Below are positions 48,089 through 58,419 of a stretch of 64,000 bases of DNA, one piece after another. Position 1 is the stretch's first letter; every line of letters starts with the position of its first letter. The stretch comes from Arachis hypogaea (lineage: Eukaryota; Streptophyta; Magnoliopsida; Fabales; Fabaceae), in NCBI RefSeq assembly GCF_003086295.3, contig NC_092038.1, positions 102,579,837 through 102,643,836 on the forward strand, read 5' to 3'. The position numbers and the translations under genes are program-made. The notes beneath the pieces were generated by a model. That model searched no databases, was not told the origin of the DNA, and was given only the letters and a program-made list of their open reading frames with translations.

Positions 48089-48981
48089 GGGTTTTTTACT
48101 TAAATAAATGAACCTAAACCCAAATTTATTAATTTTTTTAAAAATAAATTTTGAAATGTATTTACATTCTTTTTAATATTACATAAATCATTTTAGGAAC
48201 ATGTGGATTATATATTATGTTAACCATGCTATTCAGAGACGATTTATACATGCATGACATAGAAAAATTAAGAGTAAATCGTACTAGACTATTCAAAATT
48301 ATAAATGGGCTATAAAATCGTCCTAACTTAGTGGATTTAACGTGTTTTGAGGCTATCACATATTTGGATGACACGATTTACATGCAATCTGTAACCCTAA
48401 CCACTTTAGAGTAATTTATGTTCAATTTCAGTAACCCTCAAAGCATAGTCACAATTTATTATTAAATTAGTAACACTAAGAAGGCTAGAACTATCCATAA
48501 TGATAAATTCTCTATAAATAAATGAGTATAGTATCAAATGAAGCACATTTAAAATTTGTTGAGTTTTGAGAGAGATAGGTGATATTATATTTTTTTTAAT
48601 TTATCACAAAAAAAATTGATGAAAATATAAATGAAAATGTCACGTTTTTTAGTAAAAAGCAGATTGGTATATTTGTATATCCGTCAACAATTTTAATGAA
48701 ATTACAGAATAGTATATTATATAAGGTGGAAAAATATGAAAAAAAACGTGTGAAATAATTATTTTTTCGAATTCCTATCTCATTGAGATAAAGTTATGAT
48801 AAGTTTAAAAAGTACGAAATTTATGTATAAATCGTTCTTAAGTAGTATGATTAATATATTATATAACCTATATGTCCCTAAAATGATTTATATAATATTA
48901 AAAAGAGAATAACACATTTTAATTTTTTTTAAGGGAATCCAATAAATTTAAGTTTAGTTTCATTTATTTAAGTAAAAAATC
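48089..48981. mobile_element. Non-autonomous element with ~135-bp terminal inverted repeats
   Basis: The left arm 48089-48225 and right arm 48845-48981 are inverted copies sharing TTTTTTACTTAAATAAATGA, TTTTTAATATTA and ATAAATCATTTTAGG. 893 bp, no coding capacity. I associate ends of this kind with MULEs that carry plant mobile domain (PPP7-long-form) proteins, but that is memory, not shown here. No target duplication identified. Confidence 0.65.
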
Positions 48982-49082
48982 ATATTCAATCATGCAATAC
49001 TAGAGTGCTGTATGTTAGATTTTTTTGTTGTTAATTAGTATTCGTAAGTCAAGTCATCAATCAGAATGAATATATATATATA

Positions 49083-52000
49083 TAGTGGCGGAGTTTCACT
49101 CAGACAAGGGGGCCATGGCCCCCCCAAACTTTTTATAAAAAAATTAGTAATACTTCATTAAAAATGAAAAATAGTTCAATTGGTTTAAATGCTTTACTAT
49201 AATTTGAAGTATCCAAGTTCAATTCCCATCTCATACATTTATTGTATAATAATTTTTAGTGAGTGGGTCTTTGTTAACTTCACACCACATCAAAATTAAA
49301 AGATAAAATCAAATCAAATCAAAAAAATTATCTTACAAAAAAAATAAGAATAACAAAAATCATCTAATAATCAAATCAAATAAAAAAAGATCATCTAATA
49401 AAATAAAAGATATCTAATATGATAACTATAAAAACATAAAAGATATTTGCTTCTCTATTCAACAAGTAACACTCTCTTTACCTTTGAGTTCAAATATAAA
49501 AAATTAGGTATTTTTATTTATTTAATTTAATATTTATTTAATTTAATTTTTTATATGATAAAAGTATTATAATATTTAATAAGTATTGATATTATTGTAT
49601 TTTGATAAATTCATAAAAATATTCAATAAATATTATAAATTTTAATATTTATTCTTCTAACTTTTTTTTATATATTTTACAGAATATATATTCAAATTTT
49701 TATACAAAATAATGATGAAAAATCAAAGAATTGATGCATTTTTTAAGAGAAAAGCTAATATTCAAGAAGGAGAACATATAACTTCTACAATATCAACACC
49801 TGTAGACAGTTCTTCTACTATAATGAATCACGAAGAAAGTGAGATACAACCTTCAAAAGTTCAAAGAGTTGCATCTGATGAGTTTGACCTTAATTCTTTA
49901 GAACGAGACCCTGGAAAACGGCTTCAAATTTGGCAATATCACCCAAACCAGAGAGATGAGGTTAGACGAGCTTATCTTAAATGGGGTCCATATCAAAAGC
50001 ATCTTGACAATTATCCTCTATCTGATACGAAGCATCCAAGAGTCCAAGACGATTTCAATATGCTTGGTTTGGTATTTTTCCTTCATGGTTAGAGTATTCA
50101 CCTTCTGAAGATGCTGCATATTGTTTATTTTGTTATTTGGTTAGCAAAAAACCCAGTGGACGTAATGGATCAGATATTTTTATTAGTAAAGGGTTTAGAA
50201 ATTGGAAAAAAGTTAATGATGGAAAGAATTGTGCTTTTCTTAAACATATTGGAGATCCTTGCTCACCACACAATAATGCAGTTGGAGCATGTCTAGATTT
50301 ATTGAATCAGGCAAGTCACATCCAAAATGTAATTGAGGATCATACTTCTGAGGAAATTTAAAAGAATCGATTGCGTCTAAAATCCTCCATTGATGCAACT
50401 CGTTGGCTTACATTTCAAGCTTGTGCTTTCAGAGGCCATGATGAGACTCCAGAATCAAAAAATCGAGGTAATTTTCTTGAAATGATAAAACTCATAGCAT
50501 CTTACAATGATGAAGTTGCAAGAACTGTGTTAGAAAATGCTCCATATAATGCTAAATATATTTCACATCAAATTCAAAAAAAAATCTTGCATATACTCTC
50601 AAACAAGGTGAGAAAGCATATTTGTGAAGAAATTGGAGATTCCAAGTTTTGCATTGTAGTAGATGAAGCTCGTGATGAATCCAAAAGAGAACAAATGGCA
50701 CTTGTTTTGAGATTTGTTGATATACATGGTTTTATTCAAGAGCGTTTTCTTGATCTTGTACATGTCAAAGATACTACATCATTAACTCTAAAACAAGAAT
50801 TGTGCGGTATTCTTTCTCGACATGGTCTTGATGTCTCTAATATTCGTGGTCAAGGATATGATGGCGCCAGCAACATGAGAGGAGAATGGAATGGGTTACA
50901 AGCATTATTCTTAAAAGATTGTCCTTATGCTTACTATATCCACTGTTTTGCTCACCGATTACAACTTGCATTAGTTGCTGCATCAAGAGAAGTTATTCCT
51001 GTGCATCAGTTTTTTTCAAAATTGACTTTCATCGTCAACATCATTTGTTCTTCTAGTAAGCGACATGATGAGTTACATGCTGCCAAGACAGATGAAATTG
51101 TCCATTTATTAGAGATTGATGAACTTGAAACTGGTAAAGGGGCAAATCAAATTGGTACTTTGAAACGAGCAGGTGATACTCGATGGAGTTCTCATTTCTC
51201 TTCTGTTTGCAGTTTGATAAATATGTATGGTGCAACGTTGACTGTTTTACAAAAGATTATTGTTGATGGATCAACTTATTCTCAGCGTGGTGATGCAGAT
51301 AGTGCTTACAATACCCTAACCTCATTTGAGTTTGTATTGATCTTGCATTTGATGAAAGATATGATGGGAATAACTGATATTCTTTGTCAAGCTTTACAAA
51401 AGCAGTCTCAAGACATAGTTAATGCTGTGCAACTAGTTCATTCTACAAAAACACTTATCCAAAACATGAGAGATGACATATGGGAGGAATTATTAAAAAA
51501 TGTGAAATCATTTTGTGAGCAACATGATATTCTAATTCCTGATTTAACTGCTTCTTATGTTGCAAGGCAAGGACGCTCGCGTCACCAAAAAGATCATATT
51601 ACAGTTGAGCATTATTTTAGAGTGGAGATATTTTTAGTCACAATTGATAAGCAATTACAAGAGTTAAATAGCAGATTTAATGATTAAGCAATGGATCTAC
51701 TAAGTCTGAGCTCTACTCTCATGCCTAAGGATGCTTACAAAAATTTTGACATTGCTAAGATTTCTACTCTTGTTGATAGCTACTATCCCGAAGACTTTAT
51801 TGAACAAGTGAAGATTAATTTGCCTTTTCAACTTCAGCATTTTATTCTTGATGTTCGTCAGCATCCAGAAATGAAGAATTTGTCAACTATTCATGAACTG
51901 TGTAGATGTTTAGCAGAAACAAAAAAGTCAAAAGTGTATTACTTGATTGATAGATTGATTCGTCTGATATTAACTCTTCCAGTTTCTACAGCTACTACAG

Positions 52001-52339
52001 AGCGATCATTTTCAGCAATGAAAATAATAAAGACAAGGTTAAGAAACAAGATGGAGGATGACTTTCTTGCGTGCGGATAGTTTGGTTATTTACATTGAGA
52101 AAGAAATTGCTGAAAAGTTTAGTTCTGACTCAATTATTGAAGATTTTAAGTCATTAAAAACTCGAAGAGTACCATTATAAACTATTTTATATTTTTTATC
52201 TGTAGAATTATTTATTTATTATCTTTTTAGTAACAAACTTAAAGAATAATTATATTTATAAATTTTATTTTGATATAAATATTATTATTAAATTTTTATG
52301 TTAAATTTCCGGCCCCCAAAATTTTGGTTCAAGCTCCGC

Positions 52340-52344
<5 letters not shown>
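49083..52344 (+). mobile_element. hAT transposon, complete ends, inserted in a TA run
   Basis: Termini TAGTGGCGGAGTTTCA and AAGCTCCGCCACTA are inverted over about 13 bases. Subterminal G/C runs (GGGGGCCATGGCCCCCCC and CCGGCCCCCAAAA) are typical of this hAT subgroup. The 8-bp target duplication TATATATA (49075-49082, 52345-52352) lies in a TA microsatellite. 3262 bp with one transposase gene. Confidence 0.9.
49712..52180 (+). pseudogene. hAT transposase (ZMYM1-like, DUF4371 and hAT dimerisation domains), four lesions
   Basis: The class annotated in plants as zinc finger MYM-type protein 1-like. In order: N-terminus with IDAFFKRK; TTF-type zinc-finger region (SEDAAYCLFCYL); DUF4371 region with RLKSSIDATRWLTFQACAFR, FCIVVDEARDES, NIRGQGYDGASNMRGEWNG and CFAHRLQLALVAAS; then GDTRWSSHF; and the C-terminal dimerisation motif LPVSTATTERSFSAMKI with TRLRNKMEDDFL. 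Breaks: a 1-base frameshift near 50062-50075, an in-frame TAA at 50359, an in-frame TAA at 51685, and a frameshift near 52063-52070 so that the tail to 52180 is in another frame. Few lesions and clean ends suggest fairly recent inactivation. Confidence 0.92.
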
Positions 52345-52383
<39 letters not shown>

Positions 52384-52524
52384 CTATGTGAATTCTCTTA
52401 AGTGAAAATAAATTATTTTTTTAATGTTATATTATGAATCTATGTGAAGTAGCTATATGCTATTTTATACACATCTATATGATAAAAATTTAATTAGTGT
52501 GTTAATTTTTTTAAAAAATAATAA

Positions 52525-52765
52525 ATAAATTTTTGATCTTTTAATTTGAAGACAAATAAATTATTGATTGATTGAAATACAAAAATATCTTTTACTTTTT
52601 AAAATATGAGATATTTAAATTTTTTCGATAAATTTATTTATCTTTATATATTTTAGACAGAAAAACTTAAATATTTTATGTCTTAAAAAATAAAGAATAT
52701 TTTTATATTTTTAATTAATTATAAATTTATTATTTATCTTCAAATTAAAAAATTAGAGATTTAAT
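52525..52765. mobile_element. Foldback MITE, copy 1
   Basis: Nearly the whole unit is one inverted repeat. The left arm has AATTTGAAGACAAATAAATT and AAATACAAAAATATC; the right arm reads the complement (ATATTTTTATATTTTTAATT, TTATCTTCAAATT). The centre is near TTATCTTTATATATTTTAGA. Confidence 0.65.
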
Positions 52766-53399
52766 TATTTTTTGCTATAATTTTATAATTTTACTACATT
52801 TTTAACTATGTTCTTACAGTTTAAAAGATTATAGTTGAAATTTTATGTTAGATAAAAATTTATAATTGAATTCTTATCAGATGTTATTTTTCAAAAACAT
52901 ATAAGAATTCTAGAATATTTGCTTTTAAAAAATTTATAATTCATTCTGCATGAAAATAAAAACAAATATTTAAAAAAAAGTATTTTTAAAAAAAAATTTA
53001 AAAACATCTAATTGAATGTTTTAATTTAATAAATTTATAAAAATTAATAGAATAATTAGGTCAATAACTAAACACAAATAATTTTACGCCTGTCATCACG
53101 TGCCACCAACTTTTTCTTTAAATTAAATAGCATGGATAAAGAATAAAGATAATAGAAAGTAATAATAAAAATAATATATATGTAGATAAAATTTTTAGAT
53201 ATTAAATTAATTATTATATATATTAATTTAAATATTTTTAATATATATTTATATTTTAACTTATATTCTATAAGAATAATTGATTTGATGTTTAATTTTG
53301 ATGATAGACATAGTATAATTAAAAAAATTCTCTTATTAGCGATTTTTTTCTCTCTTACCAATATTTTAGAAAAATAAGACGCACCTAAAAAAATTGAAG

Positions 53400-53630
53400 A
53401 AAAAAAGATAAATAAATCTTTGATATTTTAATTAGCAGATAATTAATTAATTAATTAATTAAAATATAAAAATATTTTTTATTTTTTAAAATGTGAAATA
53501 TATAATTTTTTTGTAAAAAAATTATTTATATTTATATATTTTAGATAGAAAAATTTAAATATTTTATATTTTAAAAGATAAAGAACCTTTTTATATTTTT
53601 AATTAATCAAAACTTGTTTGTATTTGAGTT
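53400..53630. mobile_element. Foldback MITE, copy 2
   Basis: Same order of words as copy 1 (AAATATAAAAATATTTTTTA, TATATATTTTAGATAGAAAA, TTTTTATATTTTTAATTAAT), more eroded at the right arm. Confidence 0.55.
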
Positions 53631-53883
53631 AAAATGTTAAGTGACTCATTTAGGCTAAAAAATTTTAATATGGAAAAAAGAGGTGAGTTTTGCTAGAAAT
53701 TGAACTTTTTGGTGTATATATAGGTGAGTGGATGTTGCAAATGCAGCAGGTGCAATACGCATATCGCGTGCTGACTTAGCACTCATGCTGCGTGATGGAC
53801 ACGTGGCCCAATCAGTAGTAACACGCACCTTACGTGCTGTCCACGTGGCGAGTATCTAGCCAACATGCACCTTGCGTGTTGGA

Positions 53884-55240
53884 TGATGCGTGAGCTTCAT
53901 TTGTATCTTTTCTATGAGATTTATTTGGCTTTTTTATTGATTTGTCAGAGGATTTTAGTGGATTAGTGCCCATTGGATACTACTTTGAGTTTTGTGACTC
54001 TTGATTGATTTCAGGTAGTATTCTAGTGAAGAATTGGTGAAAATGACATGAAGAAGCAAAAGCGGACCATGCATACGCATCACTGGAGCAAAAAAAGAGA
54101 TTATGCGTATGCATGTGTTGCGCGTACGCACGACCACAAGAGCTTAATTGGACTAATTCTTCTCTGGATGATTGGTGCTAAACTCCCAACTTAACGTTTA
54201 GCACCTAAAGTTTCGTAACGTGTGCCACAAATCAGAAGGCACTAAACGCCCAACCACCGGCATTTAGTGCCCAAGCCTATATTTCGCATTTAAGCCTCAC
54301 TGTTTGGGTGGCGCTAAATGCCCAGAACCTGGCGTTTAGCGCCAAGTGCGCATAATGGAATAGGAACTACACGTTTATAACAAATCAACAAGGCTTGTGG
54401 AGATCTATTTTGTAATTCAAATAGCTATTAGAAAAGATCTCTTAGGATTTTATTTAAGTTTGAAATCTCTTTTTAATTAGGACTATAAATAAGATTGAGA
54501 TCTGCCTTCGTGAAAACCTTTCTTCTCTGGATTTTTATTCCGCACTTTTGTACTTTTTCTCTGCTGGAGTTTTCTACACCATGAGCAACTAAACCTCCAT
54601 CGTTAAGGTTAGGATCTCTATTTACTTGAATGGATTAATAAATATTTTTTTCTTCTACCTTTAATTAATGTTTTGATTATGATTTAAGTATTGGTTTCGT
54701 TCTTCATAATAGGGATTAGTGATTATTGGGAAATAACTCTAATTCTTAAATTCTATTTAGGTCCGAGAAAAGTTATGCTTTGGGATTCTTAGGGTTGTAT
54801 GGCTTATAAATTGAAAACTGAATTTAACCCTCGAATATAATTGAGTGATCAAAGAATTGACGGTCGGTTATATTGACGGTCGGTTATATTACTTAGGAAT
54901 AGGAATTTAATCACCTGGGGTTTGTCATAAACATAAACATTACAGGGATTAAGGTAGTTGACAGTGAATATTAATCCAGATATTTAAACATCTCCAAAAT
55001 CTTAACTCTATTCTCAAACCATTTTCTCAACCGCTCATTGTTTGCTTTCTTACTTTATTGTCTTTTATGTTAATTGATAATCAAAACCCCTATTTCAATT
55101 TGTCTAACTAGAATAACTAATCAAACATTGCTTGCTTAGTGCGTTAATCCTTGTGGGATTGACACTCACTCACCGTAAGTTATTACTTGGTACGACTCGG
55201 TGCACTTGCCGGTAAGTTGTGGTGTGAAATTCTGCTACCA
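53884..55240 (+). mobile_element. Solo LTR of a second family, inside MULE 2
   Basis: Starts TGATGCGTGAGC, ends TTCTGCTACCA, with a perfect target duplication TTGGA (53879-53883, 55241-55245). 1357 bp. It contains a TATAAATA box and a dyad cluster (54230-54350) of GGCGCTAAATGCCC / GGCGTTTAGCGCC words. Confidence 0.9.
54484..54491 (+). promoter_or_regulatory. TATA box of the solo LTR
   Basis: TATAAATA within the LTR, downstream of the dyad cluster and in the position expected for the retroelement promoter. Confidence 0.6.
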
Positions 55241-55410
55241 TTGGACACGTGGCAAATGCTGGTCGGATGACTTTGCAACACAAAACCTGTGAAGTGAGTC
55301 CTTTGCCTATAAAAACCAAAACTCGTTACTATTTTATTGCATTGTGAGAGAGTTGTTTTCCTCTACTTTTGGTGTGGTAGAAGGCATTGCAAATATAGTA
55401 GTTTACCACA

Positions 55411-56647
55411 ATGGTAAGATTATACGAAATACATATGAGGTCGTGAGCTTTGCTTGTTAGAGTACATTTTTATTTGCGGTTCCATGCACTATAACATTTG
55501 CAGAATTATAGTACGGGCTCTGTCAGAGCATAGAGAGTGATATTTTAAAGAATGTGAGTAACATTCTCTACCGGAGTCCAGTTGTCATATTTGGTGGCCT
55601 CATACAGTTTGAGGTTATGCTAATCGTTGACAAAACAAGTATTCAATGAATGTTTTATATTCACCAGCAAACTCAAGTGCAACATCTAAGGATTGAGTTG
55701 TATGTTGAGTTTGACATTATAACTACGGATGAGGTTCAACATGACCTAGATGTGCAAGATGACAGAACTGAAGCGTACGAATGAATGAAAAATGATAGTG
55801 ACGAGGAGTTCGAAACTACGTATGAACCCGGTGATGAGGACGAGGACGACGATGGGGGAGGTGAGGCAGTCATGGAAACATTAGTGGTTCCACCCGCAGT
55901 AAGTCAACCGATGGACGTTCCACTTTTTATGCGTAGCTTGGATCTTAACGGCATGCATGCACCGGAGTTTCCTGAATATGTGAACATAGGTACGTGAGCA
56001 GTAGGTAGTATGTTTTTTTGTTTTGTTTTGGCAGATCAATGAGCGATACTTTATTCTTTTTATACGTGTTGCTAATCCTAAGGATGGGAAGTTTAGGATC
56101 AGAATAGAATACAGTTATAGAAAATCATTCATAGCAGCAATTCAGAGTTACACTATCTCTAGAGGAGTCGATCACGTTATTTATGAATCTGAGCCACAAA
56201 TGTTCTATGCAAAATACAAGACTTATGGACATGGGTGCGATTGCCTTATCCGAGCAGCTTGATACAGAAGAAAGCTTGTTGGGAGATTCGAAGATACAAC
56301 GGGCGGCATACATGTTCCATGGGAAAGATTTCATAGGATCACTCCAAGTTGGATTTGAACATGATTGCTGAGGCTATGAAGCCACTGGTTATATCTGACC
56401 CATCCATAAAGGTGAAATCTATAACTACGGAAGTCCAGACAAGATTCAACTAGAATATTAGTTACCGAAAGGCTTAGTTAGAAGAGTAGAAGTCGATAGC
56501 AAAAGTTTTCAGTGGATGGAAAGAATCTTATGGAGATTTGCCGTTGTGGTTCTCCGAAATTGCCCAGGAGATGCCTAGTTCATAAGTCCAAATAGAAATA
56601 TGACCCCCTGTATAACGGGAGTGAAGAGGTGGGAGGTGTTAGGATAC
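55411..56647 (+). pseudogene. MuDR transposase N-terminal part, decayed
   Basis: A first exon-like piece starts MVRLYEIHMRS at 55411 with stops. At 55785-55994 there is an open piece with an acidic run and then PPAVSQPMDVPLFMRSLDL and NGMHAPEFPEYVNIG, the linker before the MuDR domain. At 56062-56260 the MuDR N-domain follows (KDGKFRIRIEYSYRKSFI, AAIQSYTISRGVDHVIYESE, YGHGCDCLIRA). After that the frame is full of stops up to the LTR at 56648. The catalytic core is absent from this window. Confidence 0.85.
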
Positions 56648-58396
56648 TGATGAGCGGATAATTTATACGCTTTTTGACATTGTTTTTAAGTAGTTTTTAG
56701 TATGTGTTAGTTACTTTTTATTATATTTTTATTAGTTTTTATGAAAAAAATCACAATTATGGACTTTACTATGAGTTTGTGTGTTTTTCTGTAATTTCAG
56801 GTATTTTCTGGCTGAAATTTAGGGACTTGAGCAAAAATCTGATTCAGAGGCTAAGAAAGGACTGCAAATGCTGTTCGATTCTGACCTCCATGCACTCAAA
56901 CATATTTTTCTGGAGTTACAGAAGTCTACTTAGTGCGTTTTCAATTGGGCTGGAAAGCTAACATGATGGGCTTTCCAGAAATATATAATAGTCTATACTT
57001 TGCCCGAGATTTGATGGCCTAAACTGGCATTCAAACGCCAGCCAGAAACCCTTTTCTGGCGTAAAATGCCGGAACTGGCACCAGAATTGGAGTTAAACGC
57101 CCAAACTGGCATCCAAGCTGACGTTTAACTCTAGAAAAGGCCTATGCACGTGTAAAGATCAATGCTCAGCCCAAGCACACACCAAGTGGGCCCCGGAAGT
57201 GGATTTCTGCACTATCTGCATTTAGTTACTTATTTTCTGTAATCCTTAGTAACTAGTTTAGTATAAATAGCACTTTTTACTATTGTATTGGGATCTTATG
57301 CCATTTTTCACATTTAGAAGGCTGGCCATTTGGCCATTCCTAGACCTTTTTCTCTTATGTATTTTCCAATGGTGAAGTTTCTACACCTCATAGATTAAGG
57401 TGCGGGCCCTGCTGTTCTTCATGAATTAATGCAAGTACTATTGTTTCTCTTTCAATTCATGCTTACTTCTTCTCCAAGATATACTCTCGTACTTAATTTA
57501 GTTAAGTCAGAATGAAGGGGTGACCCGTGACAATCACCCACTATCTTCGTTACTCGCCTAGCCAAGATCCGCGTGCCTGACAACCACAAGTGGTCTACAT
57601 GATGTTCAACATAGTCATTGGACGACAGCCAGAGTATAGTCTCTTGGGTCTCTGATCCACGGATTTGACTTGCCTCTCCTGACAACAGAACATTCAAATC
57701 CGTGAGATTAGAACCTTCGTGGTAGAGGCTAGAACCAATTGGCAGCATCCCCAAGATCCGGAAAGTCTAAACCTTTATGTGATATTCCGAGTAGGATCTG
57801 GGACGGGATGACTGTGACGAGCTTCAAACTCACGAATGTTGGGCGCAGTGACAGTGTGCAAAAGGATAGAGAGATCCTATTCTGACACAAGTGAGAACCG
57901 ACAGATGATTATCCGTGCGGTAGCTGTGCCTGGTATTTTTCATCCGAGACAAGAGATCCGACAGTTGATTAGCCGTACAGAAACCGTACTTGGACCATTT
58001 TCACTGAGAGGACAGATGGTAGCCATTGACAACGGTGATCCACTAATATACAGCTCGCCATGGAAGGGAGCACACATGATTGAATGAAGACAATAGGAAA
58101 GCAGAGGTTCAGAAGCAACAAAGCATCTCCAAACGCTTATCTGAAATTTCTACCAATGAATTACATAAGTATCTTTATTTTAATTTACATTTTATTTATC
58201 TTTCAATTATCAAAACTCATAACCAATTGAATCCACCTGACTAAGATTTACAGGATGACCATAGCTTGCTTCAAGCCGGCAATCTCTGTGGGATCGACCC
58301 TTATTCGCGTAAGGTTTTATTACTTGGACGACCCAGTGCACTTGCTGTTTAATTATACCGGAGTTATGAAAAGTGTGATCACAATTCTGTGTACCA
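56648..58396 (+). repeat. 5' LTR of the FIDEL-like element
   Basis: Starts TGATGAGCGGATAATTTATA and ends AATTCTGTGTACCA, 1749 bp. Same family as the three minus-strand solo LTRs in the first MULE. Dyad words (CAAACGCCAG, CTGGCGTAAAATGCCGG, GAGTTAAACGCCC) lie at 57030-57135 upstream of the TATA box. Confidence 0.9.
57262..57269 (+). promoter_or_regulatory. TATA box of the FIDEL-like LTR
   Basis: TATAAATA about 130 bases downstream of the dyad cluster, followed by a C/T-rich start-site-like region. Confidence 0.65.
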
Positions 58397-58402
58397 AGTT
58401 TT

Positions 58403-58419
58403 TGGCGCTGTTGCCAGGG
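58403..58419 (+). other. Primer binding site, tRNA-Asp type, degenerate
   Basis: TGGCGCTGTTGCCAGGG, six bases after the LTR. It has two mismatches to the complement of the tRNA-Asp 3' end, which fits Athila-lineage priming. Confidence 0.8.

Larger units (their letters stand above)
52353..53659. other. AT-rich spacer with two foldback MITEs
   Basis: Begins with a TA microsatellite. No gene. Two related palindromic elements are listed separately. Confidence 0.6.
53660..56647 (+). mobile_element. Second MULE (MuDR type), 5' part only
   Basis: MuDR-like coding remains at 55411-56647 belong to a different MULE family from the one at 8546. The 5' flank contains CACGTGGC words on both sides of a solo LTR (53884-55240), so the element was contiguous before that insertion. 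At 56647 it is cut by a FIDEL-like LTR. The rest probably lies beyond that element, outside this window. The left border is not resolved. Confidence 0.7.
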
